A stretch of 64,000 bases of DNA from Gemmatimonadota bacterium (GTDB taxonomy: Bacteria > Gemmatimonadota > Gemmatimonadetes > Longimicrobiales > Gaopeijiaceae). The DNA lies in NCBI GenBank assembly GCA_028875075.1, contig JAPPGF010000031.1, positions 104,294 through 168,293 of the forward strand. The letters are read 5' to 3'. How positions within the stretch are numbered: position 1 is the stretch's first letter; every line of letters starts with the position of its first letter. Below the pieces are notes generated by a model. It saw only the letters and a list, made by a program, of their open reading frames with translations, made no database searches and had not been told where the DNA came from. Made by a program: the position numbers and the translations under genes. This document shows positions 1 through 9,327 of this stretch, in pieces.

Positions 1-1188
1 GAGGTTTACCGGGCGAATGCCCAGGACCTTAGGGTAATGCATCCAAAGCTTCCTGAGAGGAACATGCGGGTCGGCAGGTCGGGGGGAATGACGGCGCTTC
101 TGCTTGCAGCCCGTGAGGGGCAGGTCGAGGCTGTTGAGGCGCTCGCGGACGGAGGCGCTGACGTCAACCAAGTCAGCGCGGGGAACGGTGTGAGCCCCCT
201 CCTCATCGCGTCCTTGAACGGTCAGTATGACGCGGCAATGGTCCTGGTGGAGCGGGGTGCCGACCCCAACCTCGCCTCCGTGCCGGAGAACGCGACACCG
301 CTCCTTGCGACGCTGCAGTCGCATTGGTCGGGCATGCCGAATTATCCGCAGCCCCAGTCGCATCATGTCCAAGGGACGACTCACCTGGAGCTTCTTGAGG
401 CGCTTCTGGAAGCGGGGGCTGATCCCAACGCACGACTGAGTCTCCACATATGGTACTGGGAGTACAGTCAGCGACGTACCGGCGTTACGATCCGCGGGTC
501 CACTCCGTTCTTCCGGGCGGCGTTCGCCCGGGATCTGGACGCCATGAAGCTACTCGTCGCCTACGGGGCCGATCCCCATACGCCCACGGTCATGACCGAC
601 GAGCTCATGCGGGAGAGAAGGCCCCCGGACGGACGTCAGGAGGAATCCTCCGGGCTGCCTCAGGTCCCAGGGGGCGCCCCGCACATGTACCCGATCCACG
701 CCGCTGCCGGAGGCGGATTCCAGGGGATCGGTAACTACATGATGGAAGGCACGCCCGGTGGCTTCATGCCGACTGTGAAGTACTTGGTCGAAGAGCACGG
801 CGCGGACGTGAACGTCCCCGACTCCTGGGGCTACACTCCCCTCCATTACGCGGCCATCAGGGGCGATCTGGAGATGATCAACTACCTGGCGGATTTGGGC
901 GCGGATGTTGCAGCGCTCACGCGTCTGGGGATGAGCCCGGTCGACATGACGCGGGGAGGTCAGAGAGCTTTCTTCAAGGCCGAGGCGCACCCGGAGGCAC
1001 AGGCACTTCTGGAGGAACTCGGATCTCCGCTGGTCTGCATGGATCTCCACTACGACGGTACCGGCAACCTCTGTGAGGCTGCGGGAACGTCCTCCTTCGA
1101 GGACCTGTACGGGTTCCCGCGGACGCCGTTGCACCTGCGTCCGATCTCGGAGAAATTCGGGTGGCAGGAGGACGAGGCACGGCAGTAG
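1..1188 (+). CDS. Ankyrin-repeat protein, 5' end cut by window edge
   Basis: The frame is open from the first base of the window, so the gene probably begins upstream; the first in-window ATG is at 37 and gives 383 residues. Counting from that ATG, six or seven ankyrin repeats are visible: about 18-48, 52-80, 87-135 (with an insertion), 155-185, 215-262 and 265-295, most ending in the typical GAD(V/P)N turn. The C-terminal ~60 residues (with 'NLCEAAGTS') are not ankyrin. Ankyrin repeats mediate protein-protein contacts; no partner or enzyme domain can be read from this part. A hairpin terminator follows. Repeat family is sure; function unknown; signal peptide, if any, lies outside the window. 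Confidence 0.85.
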   Translation, partial: EVYRANAQDLRVMHPKLPERNMRVGRSGGMTALLLAAREGQVEAVEALADGGADVNQVSAGNGVSPLLIASLNGQYDAAMVLVERGADPNLASVPENATPLLATLQSHWSGMPNYPQPQSHHVQGTTHLELLEALLEAGADPNARLSLHIWYWEYSQRRTGVTIRGSTPFFRAAFARDLDAMKLLVAYGADPHTPTVMTDELMRERRPPDGRQEESSGLPQVPGGAPHMYPIHAAAGGGFQGIGNYMMEGTPGGFMPTVKYLVEEHGADVNVPDSWGYTPLHYAAIRGDLEMINYLADLGADVAALTRLGMSPVDMTRGGQRAFFKAEAHPEAQALLEELGSPLVCMDLHYDGTGNLCEAAGTSSFEDLYGFPRTPLHLRPISEKFGWQEDEARQ

Positions 1189-1232
1189 CAATAGGTCGAT
1201 CGAAATCTCCTACCAAGCGGGGATAGAAGAAG

Positions 1233-1269
1233 AAGCGCGGGCTGCGGCAGCGGCGGCGCGCTTTTTCTT
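1233..1269 (+). terminator. Intrinsic terminator after the ankyrin gene
   Basis: A 7-bp perfect stem (AAGCGCG at 1233-1239 with CGCGCTT at 1257-1263) encloses a GC-rich loop and runs directly into TTTTTCTTT. It lies 45 bases after the ankyrin stop codon, the expected place for a factor-independent terminator. The remaining part of the 1189-1452 gap shows nothing else convincing. Confidence 0.6.
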
Positions 1270-1452
1270 TGGCGTCCTCTTGGACGGTTCCGCCTCGGTC
1301 GGCTCTAGGGTGCAGTCGCTTGCAGCGGTGGATGGCAGACCCGACCAGTAACCGGTCGGTCTCGGCAGTCGCCGACGCTCCCTGCTGAGGGTAAGACGGG
1401 CAGTTGTCACTTATCAGACTCAATTGAGGCCACGACAGCTCAAGGCTGCGAC

Positions 1453-2439
1453 ATGTCATTCCGCTCAGACCTTCGGACTCGATCTCGAAACCGTCCTCGC
1501 CGGGTCACCTTCCCCGAGGCGACCGATCCACGTACCGCTGAAGCGGTTGCGGAGATTGTCCGAGACCGGCTGCTCCATCCACTGCTCGTCGGCGCTCCAG
1601 ATGACGTATTTGCCGCACTGTCCAGTGCTGGCGGCAACCCGGACGCCGTCGCGGTAGTCGATCCAGAGGCGAGCGCCGAGTCTCATGCACGGATTCTTCT
1701 GGACCTTCGCCGTGAGCGCGGCATGAGCGAGGATGAGGCGAACGCGCGCGCGCGCGAGCCGCTTGTCCGCGCGGCGATGATGGTACGGCGGGGAGAGGCC
1801 GACGGTGCCGTCGCGGGTGCCGTACACACGACGGCTGAGGTCCTACGCGCGGCGCTTTGGTGCATTGGCGCCGCGCCCGGGGTGAGTACGGTGTCCTCGT
1901 CGCTCTACATGGCAGTTAGCGACTTCAGGGGCCAGGGAAGCGAGGTGCTCACATTCGCCGACGCCGGGGTAGTACCCGAACCCGACGCACGGCAACTTGC
2001 CGATATCGCCCTAGCGGCCGCGCGGGCTCGGGTGGACGTCGTCGGTGATTCTCCACAAGTTGCGTTCCTTTCCTACTCCACCCGCGGCAGCGCCGCCGGC
2101 CCCGCGGTCGAACGCGCCCGCGAAGCGGTGGAGCTCTTCCGTCGCCTCGCGCCGGCCGTGCCATGTGACGGCGAGCTCCAGGCCGACGCAGCGCTGATAC
2201 CCTCCGTGGCTGAGCGCAAAGCCCCCTCTTCTCCAGTGGCCGGCGGGGCGAACGTGCTGGTCTTTCCCGACCTGGGTGCAGCCAACATCGCCTACAAACT
2301 GGTTCAACGGCTAGCGAACGCGACCGCCGTCGGGCCAATCCTGCAGGGCCTCTCCCGACCGATGAACGACCTCTCCCGAGGTGCTACTCCAGACGATATC
2401 GTCGATGCTGCGTGCGTCACGTCGCTGATGGCCGAATAG
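1453..2439 (+). CDS. pta: Phosphate acetyltransferase
   Basis: Converts acetyl-CoA and phosphate to acetyl phosphate and CoA in the cytoplasm, in the acetate overflow and assimilation pathway. The 328-residue length fits the short, single-domain Pta class without the N-terminal DRTGG part. Family signatures are clear: GAVHTTAEVLR near residue 121, APGVSTVSS, FADAGVVPEP, LSYSTRGS, DGELQADAAL and NVLVFPDLGAANIAYKL, followed by the C-terminal PMNDLSRG. AAGG lies 7 bases before the ATG. No acetate kinase gene adjoins it, so its usual partner must be elsewhere. A phosphate butyryltransferase is the main alternative; the motifs favour Pta. Confidence 0.93.
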   Translation: MSFRSDLRTRSRNRPRRVTFPEATDPRTAEAVAEIVRDRLLHPLLVGAPDDVFAALSSAGGNPDAVAVVDPEASAESHARILLDLRRERGMSEDEANARAREPLVRAAMMVRRGEADGAVAGAVHTTAEVLRAALWCIGAAPGVSTVSSSLYMAVSDFRGQGSEVLTFADAGVVPEPDARQLADIALAAARARVDVVGDSPQVAFLSYSTRGSAAGPAVERAREAVELFRRLAPAVPCDGELQADAALIPSVAERKAPSSPVAGGANVLVFPDLGAANIAYKLVQRLANATAVGPILQGLSRPMNDLSRGATPDDIVDAACVTSLMAE

Positions 2440-2545
2440 GCCCACTCGCTAGAAGGTTCCTATCGGATTCTCCACGATGAATCGAACGCGGAGAAGCCAT
2501 CACCGCACGCGCTGCGTACACTCGTTTCCGATCCCCGGCGCGGGG

Positions 2546-3334
2546 TCAAGCGCCACTCAATGACAGACTTCCCTGGATAGCGAGCGAGATCCCTGAAACC
2601 AATATGGCCAGTGCGACGGCCCGCTCGAGCAGGACCGGTGACATCCGAAGCGTGAGCGAGCTGCCGAGTATCACTCCGGGGATGCCGCCGATCGTCAAGT
2701 GCCCGGCCAGCGTCAGATCGGCCAGTCCCTGTTGCCAGAACCCGACAGTGCCAAGGATCATCAACACCAACGAGACAGCAATGCTCGAACCTACGATCTT
2801 CGCCGGGCTGATGTGATACATCATGAGCATAGCCACTATCAACAGACTCCCTCCACCTACCGATGTGGCACCGATGACTACGCCACACAGCGCGCCGGCG
2901 ATCACACCGTGGGATCTTGGGGTCGCTGTCCGTTCCCTCCGCAAGCTTGCGTCCCCTGCCCGCCTCGTCAGAAACGAGGCGGTGGCGCTTCCCACTAGAA
3001 GTAGGCCGATCGCCAGCTTCAGCCAATCGTTGAACGCCTCGCCGAATCGCCCAAGGAGAAAAGAAGTCAGAAAGATGCCCCCAAGAGTGCCCGGGAAGCT
3101 TCCCACCAACAGATCCGCCGTGGTGCGCCAGTGAATTGATCCCTGCCAGACGTGCTGAACGGCACCAACCGCCTTCATCATCGCCGTGAATGGGAACGTC
3201 GTAGCGACCGCGATCACCGTTGGCAGGCCGAGGAGGTAAATCATACCGGGCAACGCGAGCGCCGCACCCCCTGCGCCCGTGAGCCCGGTAAGCAGCCCGA
3301 GCGCGGCCCCCATGAGAATCTCTTGCACAATCAC
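2546..3334 (-). CDS. Sulfite exporter TauE/SafE family membrane protein
   Basis: Predicted inner-membrane transporter of 262 residues with about eight hydrophobic segments arranged as two related halves; glycine-rich starts GLLTGLTGAGG (near residue 13) and VVIGATSVGGGSLL (near 150) are the duplicated family signature. Members move sulfite, sulfoacetate or other small anions, but the substrate cannot be told from sequence. It is convergent with pta and stands alone, with about 290 bases between its start and the next minus-strand gene's end at 3600. Family call is firm; substrate unknown. Confidence 0.85.
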   Translation of the reverse strand: MIVQEILMGAALGLLTGLTGAGGAALALPGMIYLLGLPTVIAVATTFPFTAMMKAVGAVQHVWQGSIHWRTTADLLVGSFPGTLGGIFLTSFLLGRFGEAFNDWLKLAIGLLLVGSATASFLTRRAGDASLRRERTATPRSHGVIAGALCGVVIGATSVGGGSLLIVAMLMMYHISPAKIVGSSIAVSLVLMILGTVGFWQQGLADLTLAGHLTIGGIPGVILGSSLTLRMSPVLLERAVALAILVSGISLAIQGSLSLSGA

Positions 3335-3599
3335 GATGCCTCTTCCCTAGTACCGACGATCCGGACCCCGCACGGCTTACGAGGCCCCGCACTGCTCCGA
3401 CCCGAAGAACCCCGCAGACCACTTCAGGCTCCCTCCGGGTCGGGCAGGAAAACTTCGTTCGTGCCGCGCGGGAGTCCAACTCACAGGCAACGTGAAACCG
3501 CAGCTATCCCACCCGTCCGGCAGGAAGGCCAACTGGCCGGCACCGGCGGGATCGACGGCTATGCCTTGTCGGGGAATCGAGCTTGCGTGGGTGGGGAAG

Positions 3600-4310
3600 T
3601 CACCGCCCGTCGTTCCGAAGGGACCTCGTCTCTATGTGGATCACTCCGGTTGCCGACAGGGGCACTGATGTAGTGGCAGGACCACGCTCAACGCGGATAC
3701 TCCTTACAACAACCGCAGGAATCTGTCTCAGGACTTCGAGAACTCCGCCGCTCAGGCGGACACCGTCCAGGAAGATCGTGGGTTCGTCGCTCAAGTTGAG
3801 TGTGGCGGCCCCCCGGAGAAAGATCGGACTATCACCCACGCCCCGGTTACCCTGGTTTGCGCTGAAGCCGAGGATCTGTTGCTCCAGGAGATCGGCAGCG
3901 GTCTCCGCGCTATCCTGGCGACGAGCTCGTCCCACGACCAGAAGCTCTTCGAGGAACGCACCAACTGTGGGAAGCGGGATGTGCACGAAATGCGCCACAT
4001 CCGGGGCCAACTCGATGTCCTCAACGATGGTCGGGTACCCGGGAGCTTGAACGCGGATGGATATCAGGCCTGCAGGCACGGACAAGAACTCGAACGTACC
4101 CTCAGCACTGGTCTCCATACCGATGCCCGTGCCCTCGATTGTCACGTGGGCCGACCCGATGACCGCTCCGGTCCTCTCGTCGGAAACCACGCCGAGGAGA
4201 TCGCCGTGGCCCTGAGCAGCAACCGCGGGCACGAACAGCAAGAAGAGTCCCAAGAGAGCCGGCGCGACGAGCCCCAGCGTTGCGGCCGCTCGGCAGGCTC
4301 TGAACGGCAT
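3600..4310 (-). CDS. Orphan TonB plug-domain protein with carboxypeptidase-like domain, no barrel
   Basis: About 236 residues from the ATG at 4310, which begins a good signal peptide ending VPAVAAQG. A TTG at 4361 would add 17 residues but puts charged sequence before the signal. After the signal come a carboxypeptidase-regulatory-like fold (GVVSDERTGAVIGSAHVTI) and a TonB-receptor plug (IFLRGAATLNLSDEPTIFLDGVRLSGG, then VRSIRVERGPATTS). The protein then stops where a SusC-type receptor would begin its ~700-residue barrel. It is therefore periplasmic rather than an outer-membrane channel. It lies downstream of the SusC-SusD pair but is separated from it by a strong hairpin. Function unknown; it may sense or titrate TonB, or be a decayed receptor. 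Confidence 0.75.
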   Translation of the reverse strand: MPFRACRAAATLGLVAPALLGLFLLFVPAVAAQGHGDLLGVVSDERTGAVIGSAHVTIEGTGIGMETSAEGTFEFLSVPAGLISIRVQAPGYPTIVEDIELAPDVAHFVHIPLPTVGAFLEELLVVGRARRQDSAETAADLLEQQILGFSANQGNRGVGDSPIFLRGAATLNLSDEPTIFLDGVRLSGGVLEVLRQIPAVVVRSIRVERGPATTSVPLSATGVIHIETRSLRNDGR

Positions 4311-4472
4311 TCCTAGGTTCGACACAAGGTACCGGGATTCGACAGTGGGCACTTTGTCCAAAGAACCTACGATTGCCTACACTGAAGTGATTAACGGAGT
4401 TCCGGCTATCGATTCCCTTCCGTAACCGGGTGCCGGACATTCGTCTCAAACCGCAGCTGATACCATAACGAA

Positions 4473-4513
4473 TTTGCCCGGCGTGGCCCATTCGGGAGGC
4501 CACGCCGGGCAAA
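4473..4513. terminator. Perfect 16-bp hairpin between susD and the plug gene
   Basis: TTTGCCCGGCGTGGCC at 4473-4488 is perfectly complementary to 4498-4513, with a 9-base loop. It starts 58 bases after the SusD stop codon on the minus strand. Only a weak A/T stretch (AAATTCGTTA) follows on the minus strand, so it is either a strong stem with a poor U-tract terminator or an mRNA-stabilising or attenuating structure ahead of the plug gene. Confidence 0.55.
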
Positions 4514-4571
4514 CTGCAACTCACCCGGAGAGATACGCTACGCCGAGCGAGATTCTCTGCTGACTAACTCC

Positions 4572-5885
4572 TCAACCGATGTTGGGGTTGTTGAACCGCT
4601 CGATGTCCGGAAGCGGAAAACACCTCGAGTCCTTGTACTCGCCACCTTTCACGGTGATCTGGTACGGCGTCCCGACTGGCGGATTCAGCGGGAGGTCGTT
4701 ACGCCAGTCGTCCCAAGCCGCAAACCCTTCCAACCACAGCTCTCGACGCCGCTCCCTCATCACCTCATTGAAAATTTCACTCTCGCTGCCGCCGGCGAAC
4801 TGGGGCAGCTCCGGGTACGGAGCCCGGAGTCTATTGATGATGTCCACAGCCATCTGGCCACCTTGAACTTCCGCAATGATCAACTGGGCTTCTTCCCAGC
4901 GCGCTACGGGTAGCGGGTCGGAACGCGACGTGTATTTCTCTTGCCACCAGATCGCAAGGCCACCCGTAGCAATGTTTCCAGAGTCGAATGATCTCGTACG
5001 CGGATCCTCGACTCCACCGGTCAAGAGGTTCCACGACTCCTCTTGGATGCCGTATTGTTGACCTTGGCGGTTCATCTCGTACACGCGGTTATATGCTCGT
5101 GCATTGCCAGATGATGTGCTGATGGTCTGGAATCGGAATCCTTCGGGTACCGCTTGCGCATCCTCCACGGCACCGCTGCCGTTACCCAGGCCCAACCGAG
5201 CCCGGGCACGCCCCACTCTCGCAGCATTCTCGAGGTTCGATGCCCCGGCGGCACTGGCAAGCTGGATGGCCTCCGTGAACTTTCGCTCCGCACTGGTCAG
5301 GAGCTCGGTCCAGCTCATTTCGCTTCCGCCGTCGATGGCGGCTGAACACATCGACATTCCCAACATCGCGTAGCTGAAGCCGCTGTAGAGAGCCGCCTGC
5401 GCGCTCATCGTCGGCTTATTTGCAACATTGGCCCAGTCCTCCGAGCCCAAGAGCATTGCGATATTGTCAGCCCCCCAACGAGCTCGCGAAATCGGCAAGT
5501 AAAGAGAAGGCCGACCCGTACAATCCACTTCACCGTAGACATCACTCGGCAGGATGTCACGACGATCGATGAACCAGGTATCGCCACTGAATCCCCGATC
5601 CCCGAACTCCTCACTCAACGCACCCATCGACACGATGAACGCCCCGAGTGCACACTCATAGTCTCCGATTACACCGTTCATGAGGGTCTGCGCGTTCGCG
5701 GCAGACTCCGCATCCTCGGCGGACATCGCCCCTGGGTCTGTCACGTCCAGAAACGATGCCGGATCACAGCCCGCAAACACGAGGGCACCGAGCGCGGCTA
5801 GGAGTCCGTACCCGCGATGCACTCGGAAATCGCCCTTGCTTCTCCTATTTGAGCGCATGGTCAAATCCGTTCGTATGAGGGCCAT
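4572..5885 (-). CDS. susD-like: SusD/RagB-family outer-membrane lipoprotein
   Basis: Surface lipoprotein that caps a SusC channel and binds the substrate before import. The ATG at 5885, two bases after the susC stop and preceded by GGGTGGGA, gives 437 residues and a clean lipoprotein signal with lipobox FAGC, then FLDVTDP, the usual SusD opening. Helical TPR-like repeats follow (YSGFSYAMLGMSMC, AERKFTEAIQLA). The C-terminal part carries the family motif VMRERRRELWLEGFAAWDDWR. A longer reading to 6065 would overlap susC deeply and is rejected. Co-transcribed with susC. The ligand (glycan, peptide or other) cannot be inferred; no glycosidase or peptidase is adjacent. Confidence 0.93.
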   Translation of the reverse strand: MALIRTDLTMRSNRRSKGDFRVHRGYGLLAALGALVFAGCDPASFLDVTDPGAMSAEDAESAANAQTLMNGVIGDYECALGAFIVSMGALSEEFGDRGFSGDTWFIDRRDILPSDVYGEVDCTGRPSLYLPISRARWGADNIAMLLGSEDWANVANKPTMSAQAALYSGFSYAMLGMSMCSAAIDGGSEMSWTELLTSAERKFTEAIQLASAAGASNLENAARVGRARARLGLGNGSGAVEDAQAVPEGFRFQTISTSSGNARAYNRVYEMNRQGQQYGIQEESWNLLTGGVEDPRTRSFDSGNIATGGLAIWWQEKYTSRSDPLPVARWEEAQLIIAEVQGGQMAVDIINRLRAPYPELPQFAGGSESEIFNEVMRERRRELWLEGFAAWDDWRNDLPLNPPVGTPYQITVKGGEYKDSRCFPLPDIERFNNPNIG

Positions 5886-5887
5886 TG

Positions 5888-8800
5888 TCACAGTCCCACC
5901 CGCAGCGTGGTCTCGAAAGTCGTCGGTGACGGAACATGGTGCTGCTCCTGCCACTGGCGGCTTACGTCCTGATTGCCGCCGGACTCCGGATCCAGACCGG
6001 TCCAGTTGGTGATCGTCAAGAGGTTCCTGGCCGCGACCGTAATCGAAGCCCTGCTCAACCCCCAACCCTCCGTCATGTCGTCCGGAAGGGTATAGTTGAC
6101 GCTCAGCTCCCGCAGCCTGCCGAAGCTAGCGTCCGCTCTCGTGTAGGTCTGGAGTCGGTCACCGGCTGTGTACTGCGCGTTCAGGAGGGCATCCTCTGGC
6201 TGAGGATCGTGGGTCTCGCGGCACATAGTGAACAGGTAGCAACGGATTCGCGTGGTGTTGTCGTAGCGCGTGTGCCCCAGCTGGACGTCCATCAGGGCGT
6301 TCACCCGAAGAGAGCTGCCGAACCTCAGCACCGTGCTGATGCCGACGTTATGGGGCGCGACGGCACGCCCGTTGTAGAGGCGTGGAGCCGCGACGCCGCG
6401 GTCCGCATTGAAGCACGCCATCGTCCCACCTCGGCCATCGTCGCAGATGGGGTTGACGCCACGACGAGTAGTCGCGTCCCAGTCGGCGCTGAGCACGATG
6501 GGGCCGAAGTACGAATGGGGGGGGTAGCCCACCCGATGCTCCATGGAATTCTGGAAATTCCACACGATCGCCGTGTCCCCCTCCTCACCGGAAAGCTGCT
6601 TGATCTCCGAGTCGTTCCACGAGTACCTGAGACCTACGTTCCAACCGAATGCTGGACCAGTGAAGAGATCAGCGTCGAGCTCGGCCTCGAGCCCCGTGTT
6701 GTAGATCAACCCGGCGTTGATGTAACGGGACCCGGGGAAACCCAACGACGGAGCGTTCGGACGAAGCAGGATCGCGTCCTTGGTGTTCTTCCGATACCAA
6801 GTGAACTGCAGTCCGAGTCGTTGATCCAACAAGTCCGAATCGAAGCCCAACTCGATCTCGTCACCGATCTCCGGACGAAGGTCCGGATTGCCGAGGGTCG
6901 AGGGGCTCACTCCCGACTGGCCGGCCGGGCCCGGGACGAACCCGAAGGTCTTGAGAGCTACAAACGATGGAGGCTGCACCCCCGACTGGCCCCAAGCAGC
7001 GCGCAGCCGGAACGCGTTCATCCAGGATGGAGCGGCTGCTTCGAACCACCCCTCTTCATGTAGCACCCAGGACAAACTCGCCTTCGGGTAGGTTACCCAC
7101 TTGATTTCGTCCCCGAATGCGCTGTTGTTGTCGACGCGAACCGCCCCGGTCAGGAAAAGGCGATCGCCGAAGGACAGAACTTCCTGCAGGTAGAATCCCA
7201 AAGTGCTGTTCTCTTCGAACGTGTCGAACGAGACCGTCTGGGCACCAGTCGCCTCGATCGTGAGCAGCCCCGGCCCCGGAAAGTCTTCGCCGCGCGCCCG
7301 GATGGTCTCGTTCTTCTTCGAATAATACTGAAGGCCGATCGAGGTGCTCGAGCCGATTCCCTCGGTCAACGCGAATTCCATCGTGGACGCGGCGTCGAGC
7401 GTGGTGTTGTAGCGCTGTACACGTCTGTTATCCCTAAATCCATCAAAACGGCGACCGAGGAAGAAGGCAATCGTGTCAACCGTCTGATACGGCAGAAGCT
7501 GTAGGTTCTGCTCATCCGCGACGTCGTAGCCGACGTTGACCCGGTTGCTGAGCCAACTGTACGGTGTATGCGAGAGCGTGAAGGTCCCGATGGATCGCAT
7601 CACGTACTGCAGGTATTCTGTAGACTCCGTCGCTTCCGGTGGCCCACCCCAACTCGACCATCCTCGGTAGTATCCGCACTGTGGCCGGGCCTGCGAGAGG
7701 CAACGGTTCTCCTCCAGGTTCCCCGCGTGAGCGTGAACTAGCCCGCGGATCACGCCGTACCGGGTGGCCTGTGCGATGTCGTTCTTGACGAAGCTGAGGC
7801 CGGCCGATATCGAAAGGTCTTCCGTGGGACGCACGTCGAGGTTCAGGCGGGTATTGAATCTCTTGTTCCAGTTGTTCTTGAGCTGGCCGTTGTCGTCCGT
7901 GTAAGAACCCATCAAGTAGTAGGTCAGCTGTTCGGTGCCGCCGGACACGGACGCGGTGTATGTCGAGAGGCGGCCATCACGGAAGGAGGTCGGACCCTCC
8001 GGGCTATCCGTGATCATGTTGAAGGGAATCACGCGGCCGTCTGGATGGGTCCAGTAGTTCGTGGGGAATATGTTCTCCGGCCGCATATAGGTGGCGATCC
8101 CCTGGCGCACACTCACGTTCACTGACGGTGCACCGGCAGCCCCTCGCTTCGTGACGATGTTGACCACGCCCTGCGAGGCCTCGGTCCCGTAGAGCGTCGC
8201 GGCCGAAGGTCCGCGCAGCACTTCGATGCTCTCGATCTCCTCGGGGCTCACGTCGTTCAACCGAGAGATTCTCGATTCGTTAGGTCCGGTGGTCTCGGCA
8301 TTCTCTACTCTGACACCGTCTATGTAGATGAGTGGGTTAGGAGGCAGACTGAGCGTCGATTCTCCCCGCACCCGGATCATCGCCCCGCTTCCCACCTGCC
8401 CATCCACGGACGTCATGTTCACGCCCGCCGTACGCCCGGCCAGAAGATTCCCCACTTGGGCGATCGGAACCATTTCCTGGATGTCCGCCGCATCCAACGT
8501 GGAGACCACGTTTCCGACCGCTCTCCTGCGGTTCCCGCCCGGCACACCCGTGATCACGAGTTCGTCCATGGCCAGGGCCTGCTCCCGCAGCTGGAAATCA
8601 AGCACCGCGGTCTCGCCAGCCGTAACCGTGACCTGCTGCGTTAGGCTGACATAACCGATGCGCTCAACGGTGAGCTCATGCGTGCCGGCAGGCACGTTGA
8701 GAAGCAGATACCTCCCGTTCTGCTGACTGAGAGCGCCGATTCCCGAACCGGCGATGAACACCTGAACTGCTGCCACCGGCTGACCGCTCTGGATGTCGGT

Positions 8801-8893
8801 CACGCGTCCGGTGATCTGCTGCGCGCTGACGCTTGGCACCAGCAGTACAAACGCCGCAGCGAGCACGCTAGTAGGACTAGGCCTCAATCGCAT
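5888..8893 (-). CDS. susC-like: SusC/RagA-family TonB-dependent outer-membrane receptor
   Basis: A 1001-residue outer-membrane transporter powered by TonB-ExbBD that works with the adjacent SusD lipoprotein. Order of parts: signal peptide (1-24, ending VSAQQ), carboxypeptidase-regulatory-like domain (about 27-105), TonB plug (about 110-255, with PLIYIDGVRV, VLRGPSAATLYG and GVVNIVTKRG), then a beta-barrel to the C-terminus. Alternating aromatic strands and asymmetric loops fill the barrel. A strong GAGGAGG site precedes the ATG. Length matches the family. No anti-sigma/sigma pair of the Bacteroides type lies beside it, so regulation is not visible. Substrate unknown. Confidence 0.94.
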   Translation of the reverse strand: MRLRPSPTSVLAAAFVLLVPSVSAQQITGRVTDIQSGQPVAAVQVFIAGSGIGALSQQNGRYLLLNVPAGTHELTVERIGYVSLTQQVTVTAGETAVLDFQLREQALAMDELVITGVPGGNRRRAVGNVVSTLDAADIQEMVPIAQVGNLLAGRTAGVNMTSVDGQVGSGAMIRVRGESTLSLPPNPLIYIDGVRVENAETTGPNESRISRLNDVSPEEIESIEVLRGPSAATLYGTEASQGVVNIVTKRGAAGAPSVNVSVRQGIATYMRPENIFPTNYWTHPDGRVIPFNMITDSPEGPTSFRDGRLSTYTASVSGGTEQLTYYLMGSYTDDNGQLKNNWNKRFNTRLNLDVRPTEDLSISAGLSFVKNDIAQATRYGVIRGLVHAHAGNLEENRCLSQARPQCGYYRGWSSWGGPPEATESTEYLQYVMRSIGTFTLSHTPYSWLSNRVNVGYDVADEQNLQLLPYQTVDTIAFFLGRRFDGFRDNRRVQRYNTTLDAASTMEFALTEGIGSSTSIGLQYYSKKNETIRARGEDFPGPGLLTIEATGAQTVSFDTFEENSTLGFYLQEVLSFGDRLFLTGAVRVDNNSAFGDEIKWVTYPKASLSWVLHEEGWFEAAAPSWMNAFRLRAAWGQSGVQPPSFVALKTFGFVPGPAGQSGVSPSTLGNPDLRPEIGDEIELGFDSDLLDQRLGLQFTWYRKNTKDAILLRPNAPSLGFPGSRYINAGLIYNTGLEAELDADLFTGPAFGWNVGLRYSWNDSEIKQLSGEEGDTAIVWNFQNSMEHRVGYPPHSYFGPIVLSADWDATTRRGVNPICDDGRGGTMACFNADRGVAAPRLYNGRAVAPHNVGISTVLRFGSSLRVNALMDVQLGHTRYDNTTRIRCYLFTMCRETHDPQPEDALLNAQYTAGDRLQTYTRADASFGRLRELSVNYTLPDDMTEGWGLSRASITVAARNLLTITNWTGLDPESGGNQDVSRQWQEQHHVPSPTTFETTLRVGL

Positions 8894-9327
8894 GCTACCT
8901 CCTCAGGGTTGTTATGAACCCGCGCATGCCGCCGGGTTGCCTGCACGGCACAACAATACGGTGGCTGATCATAGGCACGACTAAAGCCGACCGACCACCG
9001 ATTCGTGGTCAGCCGACGCCTGGGTTTCTCCGCGCCCTGTCCTCGGCGCCGGCGACGAGATCCCCCCGCCCGCGCCGCAAACCGAAGCCGCCGACGTAAG
9101 TCTCGTCGTGTGAAGTCCTCCTCTTGGCTACGGCCCCGAGCCACGGACATCGGAGTCCATGATCCCTGCGACAGCAGCCGCACCAAACACGGGCAATAGC
9201 CTCGCGATTACCCCAGCGTCACCTTAGGCGGCTAACCCCTGTTCGTCAAGCCAAGGTCAGCTGCTGCGTCACCGTTGGGGGGTGGTTGATTCTGCCGCTC
9301 CCGTCTGGGACGTCCTCCCTCCAAACC
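8894..9327. other. 434-base gap upstream of susC
   Basis: No credible gene on either strand. It must hold the susC promoter; a TATGAT-like -10 on the minus strand (plus positions 8968-8973) has no good -35 partner. A small inverted repeat GACCAC-N6-GTGGTC at 8993-9010 could be an operator but is short enough to arise by chance. Confidence 0.4.

Noticed and set aside
8993..9010. GACCAC-N6-GTGGTC inverted repeat in the susC upstream gap
   Set aside because: Only 6 bp per arm and not near a clear promoter; too weak to list as an operator.
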